Positions 37,989 through 47,133 of a stretch of 64,000 bases of DNA are shown piece by piece. The stretch comes from CAVRQM01 sp963756975. Lineage in GTDB: Bacteria > Pseudomonadota > Alphaproteobacteria > Acetobacterales > Acetobacteraceae. Each line of letters opens with the position of its first letter. The stretch's first letter is position 1. The position numbers and the translations under genes were made by a program. Location: positions 124,001 to 188,000 of the forward strand of contig CAVWPS010000001.1 in assembly GCA_963756975.1 (NCBI GenBank). Reading direction: 5' to 3'. Below the pieces are notes generated by a model. It ran no database searches. It saw nothing but the letters and a program-made list of their open reading frames with translations, and was not told where the DNA came from.

Positions 37989-38402
37989 TTAGGGTATTTT
38001 CCGCGTATCGACATCGCGTTTACGCGCTGCTTTTTCCGCCAAGCCAGAGACGCCTTCGCGCCTCGCCAGTTCCGCCCAGACGGCGTCGGGCGTGATGCCG
38101 GCCGACACCCACATGACGAGCAGGTGATACAGAACGTCCGCACTTTCGCCCACCAGGGCGGACCGGTTACCGGCGACCGCCTCGATCAGGCATTCGACCG
38201 CTTCCTCGCCGAACTTCTGGGCGGCCTTGGCGGTTCCGCGCGACAGCAGCCGGGCGGAGTGGGACAGCGCGGGGTCGGCGCTGCGCCGGCCCTCGATCAC
38301 GTCGAACAGCCGGTCGAGGACGACGGCGGTCGGCGCGTCCGCGGTTTTGGCCGGCGGCTTTCCCGGCGGCGCGCTTTTGGGCGTCGTGACTTTCTTCGCC
38401 AT
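37989..38402 (-). CDS. hisE: Phosphoribosyl-ATP pyrophosphatase
   Basis: HisE hydrolyses phosphoribosyl-ATP in histidine synthesis. The domain from about residue 28 has L-F-D-V-I-E-G-R-R, then K-F-G-E-E-A-V-E-C-L-I-E-A and E-S-A-D-V-L-Y-H-L-L-V. The first 25 residues are a Lys/Pro/Ala-rich extension. Its ATG overlaps the hisF stop (ATGA). Confidence 0.92.
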   Translation of the reverse strand: MAKKVTTPKSAPPGKPPAKTADAPTAVVLDRLFDVIEGRRSADPALSHSARLLSRGTAKAAQKFGEEAVECLIEAVAGNRSALVGESADVLYHLLVMWVSAGITPDAVWAELARREGVSGLAEKAARKRDVDTRKIP

Positions 38403-39161
38403 CAGGCCGGCCTGACGGGCAGCCCGGCATCGGCCAGCGTTTGCTTGACCTGGGCGATGCTGAACGTGCCGAAATGGAACACGCTGGCGGCGAGCAGGCC
38501 GGTCGCCCCGGCGCGCGCGCCATCGACGAAATGGGCCAGCGTGCCGACGCCGCCGCTGGCGATCACCGGCACCCGCACCGCGTCGCACACCGCCGCCAGC
38601 AGTTCGGTGTCGAAGCCGAGTCCGGTGCCGTCACGGTCCATGCTGGTCAGCAATAGTTCACCCGCACCGCGTTCGGAAACCTCCCGGCACCAGCCGAGCA
38701 CGTCGGTGCCGGTGTCGCGGCGGCCGCCATGGGTGAAGACGTGCCACTCACCGGGGGCGACCCGCTTCGCGTCGACCGCGACCACCACGCACTGGCTGCC
38801 GAACTTTCGCGCCGCTTCGTCGATGAAGCGCGGGGCGCGCGACGGCGGCGGAGTTGAGGCTGCACTTGTCGGCACCGGCCAGGAGCAACGCCCGCATATC
38901 GGCCGTGGTGCGGATGCCGCCGCCGACCGTGAGCGGCAGGAACACGCGCGACGCGGTGCGCGCGACGACGTCCAGCATGGTGCCCCGGTCCTCGTGCGTC
39001 GCGGTGATGTCGAGGAAGGTCAGTTCGTCCGCACCGGCGGCGTCGTAGACCGCCGCCTGCTCGACCGGGTCGCCGGCATCGCGGAGGCCGACGAAGTTGA
39101 TGCCCTTCACGACCCGGCCGTCCTTGACGTCGAGGCACGGAATGACCCGCAACTTCAGCAC
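38402..39161 (-). CDS. hisF: Imidazole glycerol phosphate synthase subunit HisF (frame broken once)
   Basis: HisF is the cyclase that works with HisH. The start I-P-C-L-D-V-K-D-G-R-V-V-K-G and L-P-L-T-V-G-G-G-I-R are in the first frame. The frame changes at about 38831-38835, in a C run (CGCCCCGCGC), inside S-A-A-V-A-R-P/R-F-I-D-E-A. The second frame has V-V-V-A-V-D-A-K-R and V-I-A-S-G-G-V-G. Total 760 bases, net +1. Removing one C restores the sequence. GTG start overlaps the hisA stop. Confidence 0.93.
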
Positions 39162-39874
39162 GATACGACACGCAGCGCATCCGCCGCCGTGATCCGGCCG
39201 TCGTACAGGGCGCGGCCCACGACCACGCCCTCGATGTTCGGCGCGTCCAGCGCCCGCAACGCGGACAGATCGTCGAGCGAGCCGACGCCGCCCGACGCGA
39301 TCACCGGGATGCGCGTCGCGCGGCTGAGTGCCGCCGTGCCGTCGAGGTCGACGCCGCCGAGCATCCCGTCGCGGCCGATGTCGGTGTAGATGATCGCCGC
39401 CGCCCCCGCGTCCTCGTACCGTGCGGCAAGCTCCTGCGCGGTCATCGTGCCGGTTTCGGACCAGCCTTGCGTGGCCACCATGCCGGCCCGCGCGTCGATC
39501 CCGATCACGATGCGGCCCGGGTTCTCGGCGCACGCGGTCCGCACCAGTTCGGGGTCGCGCGCGGCGATGGAGCCGAGGATGACGCGGCGGACGCCGGCCG
39601 CGAGCCAGCCGTCGATGCCGGCGCGGTCGCGGATGCCGCCGCCGAGCTGCACGGGAATGTCCACGGCCGCGAGGATGGCGGCCACGGCGTCCTGGTTGAC
39701 CGGATGGCCGGCGAACGCGCCGTCGAGGTCCACGACATGCACCCAGCCGAACCCCGCCGCCTGCCACGCCGCCGCCTGCGCGCCCGGATCGTCGCCGTAC
39801 ACGGTCGCGTCGGTCATCTCGCCCTGGCGCAGACGGACGCACTGGCCGGCCTTCAGGTCGATCGCGGGATACAC
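39155..39874 (-). CDS. hisA: HisA isomerase
   Basis: HisA isomerises ProFAR in histidine synthesis. The 239-residue barrel has Y-P-A-I-D-L-K-A-G-Q-C-V-R-L, Q-L-G-G-G-I-R, T-D-I-G-R-D-G-M-L and V-I-A-S-G-G-V-G. The start is GTG with GAGGAGG eight bases upstream. A GNAT gene separates it from hisH. Confidence 0.95.
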   Translation of the reverse strand: MYPAIDLKAGQCVRLRQGEMTDATVYGDDPGAQAAAWQAAGFGWVHVVDLDGAFAGHPVNQDAVAAILAAVDIPVQLGGGIRDRAGIDGWLAAGVRRVILGSIAARDPELVRTACAENPGRIVIGIDARAGMVATQGWSETGTMTAQELAARYEDAGAAAIIYTDIGRDGMLGGVDLDGTAALSRATRIPVIASGGVGSLDDLSALRALDAPNIEGVVVGRALYDGRITAADALRVVSC

Positions 39875-39885
39875 GGTGAGCCTCC

Positions 39886-40437
39886 TCAAGGGATGCGCCC
39901 GCCGGGCTGCAGCAGCTTGAAGTAGTAAATGCCCCGAATGGTTTTCCCGCCGACCCGCGCATACGCCGGATGCACGCCCCAGCGGATGTAGCCGAGGCCC
40001 TCGTACAGCGTGATCGCGGCCGCCTGCGTCTCCCGCACGTCGAGATTGAGCGCGTAGAAGCCGAGCGCCCTTGCCGCCTCCTCGACCCGCTGGGTCATCA
40101 GGCGCGCGAGACCGACGCCGCGCGCGTACGGGGCGACGAAGGCGTGCATCAGATGGGCGGCGAACGCCTGCGCCTCGTTGTTGCGGGGCGGGCGGACGAG
40201 CTGTGCCGAGCCGACGATGATGCCGTCGAGCCGGGCCACGAACAGCTCGCGGCCGGGCACGAGCAGGATGCCCTTGAAGTAGGCTTCCAGCGCGGCGCGG
40301 CCGGGCGGGTTGACCCAGCCGAACCCGCCGCCGTCGATGATCGCCGCGTCGGCCGCCTCGCACAGGGCGTTCAGCTCGTCGTCGTCCAGCGCCGTCTGGC
40401 GGGAGACGTGCAGCGTGCGGTCGAGCAGGTCGGTCAC
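39886..40437 (-). CDS. GNAT acetyltransferase within the his operon
   Basis: A 183-residue GNAT protein. The acetyl-CoA site is F-V-A-P-Y-A-R-G-V-G-L-A-R-L-M (motif A), followed by A-L-N-L-D-V-R-E-T-Q-A-A-A-I-T-L-Y-E-G-L-G-Y. Start overlaps the hisH stop by four bases. Acetyl target unknown; position suggests a role tied to histidine metabolism, but that is inference. Confidence 0.88.
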   Translation of the reverse strand: MTDLLDRTLHVSRQTALDDDELNALCEAADAAIIDGGGFGWVNPPGRAALEAYFKGILLVPGRELFVARLDGIIVGSAQLVRPPRNNEAQAFAAHLMHAFVAPYARGVGLARLMTQRVEEAARALGFYALNLDVRETQAAAITLYEGLGYIRWGVHPAYARVGGKTIRGIYYFKLLQPGGRIP

Positions 40438-41069
40438 GCCGGTTTCCAGGCGAGGAAGTTGCCGAGCAGGCGGAGGCCGACGCCCTGGCTTTTCTCGACA
40501 TGGAATTGCGTGCCGCAGACGTTGCCGCGCGCGACCATGGCGACGACCGGGCCGCCGTACTCGGTGGTCGCCAGCACGTCAGCCGGCTCGGCCCCGGTGA
40601 GCGCGAAGGAGTGCACGAAATAGACGTCGCTGCCGGGCTCGATCCCGTCGGTCAGCGGGTGCGCGCGCGGGAAGGCCAGCGCGTTCCAGCCCATGTGCGG
40701 CAGCCGCAACCCGGGGGCCGCCATCTGGGCCACGTCACCCGCGATCCAGCCGAGGCCGGGGGTGGAAACATGCTCCAGCCCGTGCTCCGCCATCAGCTGC
40801 ATGCCGACGCAAATGCCGAGGAACGGTTTTCCGTGCGCGACGGAGAGGACGACGGCTTGGTGCAGGTACGGGTTGGCGGCCAGCCCCTCGGCGCAGTCGG
40901 CGAACGCGCCCTGCCCCGGCAGCACGATCCGATCGGCCGCGTCGATCGTTTCGGGGTCGGCGGTGATGGTCACGGTCGCGTGAATTCCGGCGCGCTCGGC
41001 GGCGACTTCGAGCGCGCGGGCGGCGGAGGCCAGGTTGCCGCTGCCGTAGTCGACGACCGCGACCTTCAC
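40434..41069 (-). CDS. hisH: Imidazole glycerol phosphate synthase subunit HisH
   Basis: HisH is the glutaminase feeding ammonia to HisF. It has the nucleophile motif L-G-I-C-V-G-M-Q and Y-F-V-H-S-F at the C-terminal half (catalytic His, with Glu in H-V-E-K-S-Q). 211 residues; overlaps hisB by four bases. Confidence 0.95.
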   Translation of the reverse strand: MKVAVVDYGSGNLASAARALEVAAERAGIHATVTITADPETIDAADRIVLPGQGAFADCAEGLAANPYLHQAVVLSVAHGKPFLGICVGMQLMAEHGLEHVSTPGLGWIAGDVAQMAAPGLRLPHMGWNALAFPRAHPLTDGIEPGSDVYFVHSFALTGAEPADVLATTEYGGPVVAMVARGNVCGTQFHVEKSQGVGLRLLGNFLAWKPA

Positions 41070-41656
41070 AGCGCCCCCTTGGTCGACGGCACGGCGTTGC
41101 CCGCGCGGGGATCCGGCGTGGTCGCCATCCGCAGCGCCCGCGCGGTCGCCTTGAAGCAGGCTTCGGCGATGTGGTGGTTGTTCGTGCCCGCGCGCTGGAC
41201 GAGGTGCAGGTTCATCAGCCCGGCCATGGTGAGCGCCCGGAAGAATTCCTGGAACAGCTCGGTGTCGAACTCGCCGATCTTCGGGCGGTCGAAACGGACA
41301 TCCCAGACGAAGTGCGGACGGCCGGACAGGTCGATCGCGGCTTCGACCAGGGCGTCGTCCATCGGCACGACGGCATGGCCGAACCGGGCGATGCCGCGCT
41401 TTTCGCCCAGGGCGGCGACCAGCGCCTGGCCGAGCACGATGCCGGTGTCCTCGGTCGTGTGGTGGAAATCGATGTGCAGGTCGCCCTTCGCCCGCACGGT
41501 GAGGTCGAACATCCCGTGGCGGCCGAGGCTGGTCAGCATGTGGTCGAGGAAGCCGATGCCGGTGGCGATGTCGGTCCGGCCGGTGCCGTCGAGGTCGAGG
41601 GTGACGGCGATGTCCGTCTCCGACGTGGCGCGGTGAATTGTGGCGGCGCGGGGCAT
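41066..41656 (-). CDS. hisB: Imidazoleglycerol-phosphate dehydratase
   Basis: HisB dehydrates IGP. The 196-residue monofunctional form has G-I-G-F-L-D-H-M-L, H-H-T-T-E-D and N-N-H-H-I-A-E-A-C-F-K-A metal motifs. I start at the ATG before P-R-A-A-T-I-H-R; the longer reading has no family-like sequence. It is the first gene of the his run hisB-hisH-GNAT-hisA-hisF-hisE. Confidence 0.95.
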   Translation of the reverse strand: MPRAATIHRATSETDIAVTLDLDGTGRTDIATGIGFLDHMLTSLGRHGMFDLTVRAKGDLHIDFHHTTEDTGIVLGQALVAALGEKRGIARFGHAVVPMDDALVEAAIDLSGRPHFVWDVRFDRPKIGEFDTELFQEFFRALTMAGLMNLHLVQRAGTNNHHIAEACFKATARALRMATTPDPRAGNAVPSTKGAL

Positions 41657-41720
41657 GGATGTTGCGTAGCGGACGCGGGGGCTGGTCGCAACGCGGCCGT
41701 AAGCGGTCCGCTGCCCGATT

Positions 41721-42140
41721 CTACCGGCGCAGTATCCCCAGCGCGTCGTGCGGACTGACGATACGGATCGCGCCATGAGCTTCGAGGCGCAACAGGTGGT
41801 TGTCGCCCGTAACGATCAGATCAGCCCGTGCCGCGACCGCCGCGGCGATGACGTGATCGTCGTCGGGGTCACCGAGCACGACGCGCGGGACCGCAGCGGG
41901 TGTGAGGCAATCGGTCAATCCGGCATATAGGTCCAAGGCTTGTTCGACAGTCGAGCGGCGACGGTCGAGCCGAGCAGCAAGCTGCCCTCGAGTCAGCACG
42001 TCGCGAAGTTCATCGAGCAGTACCGGCGACGTGTACAGGAGCAGGTCACCATTGGTCGCGGACTCAAGCAGACCACGGGGCTTGCCGCCCCAAATCAGGG
42101 CCGAGACGACGACGTTGGTGTCAAGAACGGCCCGCATCAT
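41721..42140 (-). CDS. PIN-domain toxin (VapC-like)
   Basis: A 139-residue PIN ribonuclease. Acidic residues appear in V-L-D-T-N-V-V-V-S-A-L, L-D-E-L-R-D-V-L, D-P-D-D-D-H-V and V-T-G-D-N-H-L-L. Such toxins cleave RNA. The antitoxin gene precedes it with a 20-base overlap, and the pair lies 64 bases upstream of hisB. Confidence 0.85.
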   Translation of the reverse strand: MMRAVLDTNVVVSALIWGGKPRGLLESATNGDLLLYTSPVLLDELRDVLTRGQLAARLDRRRSTVEQALDLYAGLTDCLTPAAVPRVVLGDPDDDHVIAAAVAARADLIVTGDNHLLRLEAHGAIRIVSPHDALGILRR

Positions 42141-42390
42141 CCCGCGGCGCGCGGCGCGCGGCCTGGCTGCGGGCGACCCTCACGGCTTTCACCTCGGCAT
42201 CGATCTCGTCCATCGACATCTCGGGAATTCCGGCCTCCTCGATGAGGCGCGCAACATCCATGAGTGCGCGCCCGGCGCGGCGCCGCATCGCGTCTTCGAG
42301 CAGCTGCTGGATGGCACCATCCGACAACAGACCGGCGTGGCTGGCACGCTGGGCGATCTCATCGGGCAGTGTGATTTGAATTTTCGTCAT
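42121..42390 (-). CDS. Antitoxin partner of the PIN toxin
   Basis: An 89-residue protein with a ribbon-helix-helix-like start (T-K-I-Q-I-T-L-P-D-E-I-A-Q-R-A) and an acidic middle (M-S-M-D-E-I-D-A-E-V). It overlaps the PIN gene by 20 bases, as usual for an antitoxin-toxin pair. An ATG six codons upstream could also be used. Confidence 0.8.
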   Translation of the reverse strand: MTKIQITLPDEIAQRASHAGLLSDGAIQQLLEDAMRRRAGRALMDVARLIEEAGIPEMSMDEIDAEVKAVRVARSQAARRAPRDDAGRS

Positions 42391-42515
42391 GACGACTTGA
42401 GCCTTCATTAGCAGACAATGATCTATCTTCGCAGACAATCGTACGTTCTGATTGCGCCGCAACCCTTTTAGCACCCGTGACTTCGGCCAGAAATCCGGTG
42501 ATTGGCCCCAAGGGC

Positions 42516-43757
42516 TTACGTCGAAGCGGCCGACACCCACGCGTGCAGCACCCGCGTCACGTCACGAAAATCCGCCATCCGCATCGCCTCCGCCGGGGTA
42601 TGACTGCCGTGCTGGTTGCGGACGAACAGCAGGCCGGCCGGCACCCCGGCCTGGGCGAAGCTGACCGGATCGTGGCCGCCGCCGCTCGGCATTGTCATCG
42701 CACGCACGCCGATGCGGGACGCCGCATTCGCCAGGGCCGCCTGCAGGCCGGGGTCCATCTCCGTGGCGACGCTGCCGGTCTCCGTGCCGAGGTCGAAGCG
42801 GACGCCGCGCCGCGCCTCGATCTCCGGCACCAGTGTCGCGATCATGCGGAACACCATGTCGACGCAGGCGGGATCGAGGCTGCGGACGTCCAGCTCGAAC
42901 CGCGCCTCGCCTGCGATTTTCGTGAAACCGGAATCGGGGCCGGTGGCCAGGACGCAGAACGTCAGCACCAGCGAATGCCCGTCCGCCTCCATCTCCGCCC
43001 ACAAATCGTCGAGCGCCACCGCGAACTCGGCCAGCGCGATCGCGGCGTCGCGCCGGAATTTTCGCGGCGTCGCACCGGAGTGGTTGGTCTCCCCGATGAC
43101 GCGGCCCGCGCGAAGGCGGCGGCTGCCGGGAATGCCGGTCACGATGCCGACCGGGATCTCGGCCTCGTCCAGCACCGGGCCTTGCTCGATGTGGACCTCC
43201 ACGTAGGCGGCGACCCTCTCGGGCGGCAGCAGGCATTCGCCGCGCGCCACCGCTTCGGGGTCGAAACCGGCGTCCCGAATGTGCTCGGCCAGCGTCCGGC
43301 CGGTGTCCATGCGGCGCACCTGCAGCGCGTCGGGCGGCAGGCGGCCCAGCAAGGCGCGGCTGCCGGGAAAACTGGTCGGGAACCAGGAGCCGGACTCTTC
43401 CGCCCGCACCACGCTGACCACCACATCCCGCGCCGGTCCGGAAATCCCCGCTATGGTGGCCAGGGCCGCCAGCACGCCCGCCGTGCCGTCGTAGTCGCCG
43501 CCCTGCCGCACGCTATCCAGATGGCTGCCGATCACGATCGCCGGCAGGGACCGGTCCCGGCCCGGGCGGGTCATCAGCAGATTGCCGGCCGGATCGACCG
43601 CGATCGCGAGACCCAGCCGCTCGCCCTCGGCCCGGACCAGGGCGTGCGCGATCGCCTCGCCCTCGCCGTAGGCGGCGCGCGTGACCCCCTCCCCGTCCCG
43701 TGTCGCGTCGCGGATGGCGGTGAACAGGCGGGCGGCGAGGTCGAGATCGGGCTGCAT
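42516..43757 (-). CDS. M20-family amidohydrolase (allantoate/carbamoyl type)
   Basis: A 413-residue zinc-dependent hydrolase of the hydantoinase/carbamoylase family. Metal ligands are in G-S-H-L-D-S-V, G-G-D-Y-D-G-T-A-G-V, A-E-E-S-G, V-H-I-E-Q-G-P-V-L and Q-H-G-S-H-T-P. Substrate may be allantoate, ureidoglycolate or an N-carbamoyl amino acid. A second member lies at 55.2-56.5 kb. Confidence 0.88.
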   Translation of the reverse strand: MQPDLDLAARLFTAIRDATRDGEGVTRAAYGEGEAIAHALVRAEGERLGLAIAVDPAGNLLMTRPGRDRSLPAIVIGSHLDSVRQGGDYDGTAGVLAALATIAGISGPARDVVVSVVRAEESGSWFPTSFPGSRALLGRLPPDALQVRRMDTGRTLAEHIRDAGFDPEAVARGECLLPPERVAAYVEVHIEQGPVLDEAEIPVGIVTGIPGSRRLRAGRVIGETNHSGATPRKFRRDAAIALAEFAVALDDLWAEMEADGHSLVLTFCVLATGPDSGFTKIAGEARFELDVRSLDPACVDMVFRMIATLVPEIEARRGVRFDLGTETGSVATEMDPGLQAALANAASRIGVRAMTMPSGGGHDPVSFAQAGVPAGLLFVRNQHGSHTPAEAMRMADFRDVTRVLHAWVSAAST

Positions 43758-43825
43758 GCCGAAACGTCACCCCTTCCGCCGCGCGCGTCCAGCCGACACA
43801 GTCGCGCCGCAACCGGGAGGCACAC

Positions 43826-44785
43826 ATGAAACAACGGCTGGTGGTCACGCGCGCGATGCCGCCCAGGGTCGTCGAGCGGGTTCGGGCGGAGTTCGACAGC
43901 CCGGCACCGGGCGACCGCGAGCTGTCCGACACCGAGGTCATGGCGATGGCGGCCGACGCCGATGCGCTGATGATCTCGTCCAACCTGAAACTGACCGCCG
44001 ACCGGATTGCGGCACTTCCGGAGCGGATCAAGATCGTCGCGACCTGCTCCGTCGGGTTCGAACACATCGACGTCGCCGCCGCACGGGCGAGGCGTTTGCA
44101 GGTGACCAACACGCCGGACGTGCTGACCGACTGCACCGCCGATCTGACGATGCTGCTGATCCTGGCCGCGTGCCGGCGGGCGGCGGAGTACGCGGCGATC
44201 ACCCGCGCCGGCTGGGGCAAGCCGATGGGTCCGGGCGAAATGCTCGGCCTGCGCGTGTCCGGCCGGACGCTCGGCATTTTGGGCATGGGCCGGATCGGGC
44301 AGGCGGTGGCACGGCGGGCGCGCGGCTTCGGCATGCGGATCGTCTATTGCAACCGCCACCGGCTGCCGGCCGACCTCGAAGCGGGCGCCACGTATTTCGC
44401 CGATTTCAACGAAATGCTGCCGCATTGTCAGGTGCTGAGCCTGAACGCGGCGAGCGGGCCCGGAACGGTCGGGGTCATGAACGCGGCGGCGTTTCAGCGT
44501 CTGCCGGACAACGCCGTGTTCGTGAACGCATCGCGCGGCGCGCTGGTCGACGAGGAGGCGCTGATCGCGGCGCTCAGGTCGGGAAAACTGTTCGCGGCGG
44601 GGCTCGATGTGTTCGCGGCCGAGCCGTCGATCGACCCGCGTCTGGCCGCGATGGAGAACGTGTTCCTGACGCCGCACATGGGCAGCGCCACCGTGGAGAC
44701 GCGCGACGAGATGGGTTTCAGGGCACTCGACAACATCTCCGCCGTGCTGGCCGGCAAGCCCGCGATCGACCCGCTATGGACCTGA
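43826..44785 (+). CDS. D-2-hydroxyacid dehydrogenase (first of tandem pair)
   Basis: A 319-residue NAD(P)-dependent enzyme acting on glyoxylate or hydroxypyruvate-like acids. It has L-G-I-L-G-M-G-R-I-G-Q-A-V-A-R-R (nucleotide-binding), N-T-P-D-V-L-T-D-C-T-A-D-L, V-N-A-S-R-G-A-L-V-D-E and the C-terminal P-H-M-G-S-A-T catalytic His. It overlaps the next paralogue by ten bases. Confidence 0.9.
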   Translation: MKQRLVVTRAMPPRVVERVRAEFDSPAPGDRELSDTEVMAMAADADALMISSNLKLTADRIAALPERIKIVATCSVGFEHIDVAAARARRLQVTNTPDVLTDCTADLTMLLILAACRRAAEYAAITRAGWGKPMGPGEMLGLRVSGRTLGILGMGRIGQAVARRARGFGMRIVYCNRHRLPADLEAGATYFADFNEMLPHCQVLSLNAASGPGTVGVMNAAAFQRLPDNAVFVNASRGALVDEEALIAALRSGKLFAAGLDVFAAEPSIDPRLAAMENVFLTPHMGSATVETRDEMGFRALDNISAVLAGKPAIDPLWT

Positions 44786-45715
44786 CGCTCGCCATCACGC
44801 GCAGGCTGCCGCCGGCGGTCGAGGCGCGCGCCCGTGCCACGTACGACGTGGTGCAGGACGAGGCGGACGGGGCGCGCAGCGCGGCCGACGTTCTGCGGCT
44901 GGCGGAACACGCCGACGCGCTGCTGTGCTGCCCGGCGGAACGGCTGGACGCGGCGACGGTGGCCGCCCTGCCCGCCCGTGTGAAAGTCGTTGCCACGTTC
45001 AGCGTCGGCATGGATCACCTCGATCTGCCCGCGCTGGCCGCCCGCAACATCGCGGTGGTGAACACGCCGGACGTGCTGAGCCGGGCGACCGCCGAATTGT
45101 CGCTGCTGCTGATGCTGATGGCCGGGCGGCGCGCGGGCGAAGGCGAGCGGTTGCTGCGGGCCGGACGATGGAGCGGCTGGCACCCGACGCACATGATGGG
45201 CACCGGCATCGCGGGCCGGACGCTCGGTATTTTCGGCATGGGGCGGATCGGGCGCGAGCTGGCGGCGATGGCGCGCGGGCTGTCGATGCCGGTCCACTAC
45301 CTCAATCGCACGCGGCTCGATCCCGCGATCGAGGACGGGGCGGTGTTTCATGCTCGTGAGGAAACGTTCCTGCCGGTGTGCGACGTGCTGAGCCTGAACG
45401 CGCCTGGTGGTGCGGGCACGCGGCATTGGCTGAATGCCGGAGCGGATCGCGCTGCTGCCGCATGGTGCGATCGTCGTGAACGCCGCGCGCGGCACGCTGA
45501 TCGACGACGCGGCGCTGATCGCGGCGTTGCGCTCGGGGCATGTCGCGGCGGCGGGGCTCGATGTCTACGACGGCGAGCCGCGCGTCGATCCGGGATTTCT
45601 GGCGCTCGAGAATGTCGTGCTGTTGCCGCATCTGGGCAGCGCCACGGTGGCGACGCGCGACGCGATGGGGTTCGCCGCACTCGACGGGATCGACACGGTG
45701 CTGCTCGCGCGATGA
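44776..45715 (+). CDS. D-2-hydroxyacid dehydrogenase (second; frame broken once)
   Basis: A paralogue with L-G-I-F-G-M-G-R-I-G-R-E-L, N-T-P-D-V-L-S-R-A-T-A and, after the shift, V-V-N-A-A-R-G-T-L-I-D-D and P-H-L-G-S-A-T. The frame changes at about 45438-45440 (AATGCCGGAGC). Total 940 bases, net +1. Removing one base gives L-N-A-E-R-I-A-L-L-P, the family sequence. Confidence 0.88.
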
Positions 45716-46147
45716 TGGGTGCCATCAACGAGGCGGTCGCGGTCCGGCTGACCCGCGCGTTCGGCACGATGTGGCTGTGCTACGCGTTCGCCGTCTTCGG
45801 ATTGCTGCCGCTGCTCGCGATCCTGCGGCCGCACCAGGCAGAATTCCTGTACCTGGTCCAACTGGGTGCAGTTGTGGGCGCTGCCGCTGATCCTGGTCGG
45901 CACCAACATTCTGGGCCGCGACGCGGAACGCCGCGCGGCCGAGGATCACGAGAAGCTCGCGCAATCCTACGAGGAACAGAAGCGGACGTACGAACAGGTG
46001 CTTGCGTTGCTGCAACGGCAGGAGGATGTGATCGCGGCGATGCTGCGGCAGGACCGGCTCCTGGAAGCGCAGGATGTCGTGCTGGCCGAGCAGACCGCGA
46101 TGCTGAAGGCGGAGCTGACCTATCTGACGGCGGCGAAGTTGCCCTGA
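45712..46147 (+). CDS. Two-helix membrane protein with coiled-coil tail (frame broken once)
   Basis: Residues 12-40 hold one helix (L-C-Y-A-F-A-V-F-G-L-L-P), and after a shift at about 45853 W-S-N-W-V-Q-L-W-A-L-P-L-I-L-V-G is a second. A coiled coil follows (Y-E-E-Q-K-R-T-Y-E-Q-V). The family is known as a hypothetical in several alphaproteobacteria as far as I recall. Total 436 bases, net +1, at TACCTGG. Start overlaps the previous stop (ATGA). Confidence 0.7.
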
Positions 46148-46150
46148 CGC

Positions 46151-47065
46151 TCAGGCGTGCAGTCCGACCAGGCCCGTCACCCGCGCCGCCAGCAGGTCGA
46201 CGAACAGGCGGGTTTTAGCCGACAGCGCGCGGCTGGGCGTGACGACGGAGATCGGCACGGGTGCCAGCGTCCACCCGGCGAGGATCGGGCGCAGCAGGCC
46301 GGCGCTCACGTCGTCGCGGGCCATCACGTCGTCGACCGCCGCGATGCCGATGCCGAAGCGGGCGAGTTGGCGGATCATCGACATGTTGTTGGCCGACACG
46401 GTGCTGCCGGCGGCGATCTCGACCGTCTCGGCGTCGTGGAACAGACGCCACTCGCCGTCGTCGCCCTTGTGCAGCAGATGGATCCGGCGATGGTCGCGCA
46501 GCTCGGCCGGATGCGCCGGCTCGCCGTGGCGCGCGAGATAGCCGGGTGCCGCGTAAAGGCTGGCACCGAGCAGGGCCAGGCGGCGGACGGTCAACGTGGA
46601 ATCCGGCAGCGTGCCGAGGCGAACCGCAAGGTCGAACCCTTCGCCGAGCAGGTCGACCCGGCGCGGTGACAGGTCGAGGTCGATCCGCACCGCCGGATGC
46701 AGCGCCAGATATTCCGCGATGACGGGTGCCACGAGCCGCGGTCCCGTCTCCGCCTCGACCGACATCCGCAACAGCCCGCGGGGCGTCTCGACCGCGCCGC
46801 GCACCTGCTCGTGCGCCTCCCGGGCCGCCTCGATGATGGTCTCGCACCGCGCGAGGTAAAGGGCACCCGCCTCGGTCAGCTCGACGATCCGCGTCGTCCG
46901 GTGCAGCAACTTCACGCCGAGCGAGACTTCGAGTTCGGCGATGCGGCGCGAGAGGGTCGATGTCGGCATCGCGAGACGGGCGGCGGCCCGGGTGAAATTG
47001 CGGGTCTCGGCGACGGCGATGAACAGGGTCAGGTCGCGCAGGTAGTCCACGTCGGATTGTCCCAT
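46151..47065 (-). CDS. LysR-family transcriptional regulator
   Basis: A 304-residue LTTR: helix-turn-helix in the first 65 residues (F-T-R-A-A-A-R-L-A-M-P-T-S-T-L-S-R-R-I), then an effector domain (L-L-H-R-T-T-R-I-V). It diverges from the cysteine hydrolase gene and probably regulates it. Its end converges with the membrane protein gene, 3 bases apart. Confidence 0.9.
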   Translation of the reverse strand: MGQSDVDYLRDLTLFIAVAETRNFTRAAARLAMPTSTLSRRIAELEVSLGVKLLHRTTRIVELTEAGALYLARCETIIEAAREAHEQVRGAVETPRGLLRMSVEAETGPRLVAPVIAEYLALHPAVRIDLDLSPRRVDLLGEGFDLAVRLGTLPDSTLTVRRLALLGASLYAAPGYLARHGEPAHPAELRDHRRIHLLHKGDDGEWRLFHDAETVEIAAGSTVSANNMSMIRQLARFGIGIAAVDDVMARDDVSAGLLRPILAGWTLAPVPISVVTPSRALSAKTRLFVDLLAARVTGLVGLHA

Positions 47066-47133
47066 TGGCGGGATGGAGTTTCCCGACGGCGCAGCATCAT
47101 TCCGGCCATGAAACGCAGTATGTCGCCGCGGCA

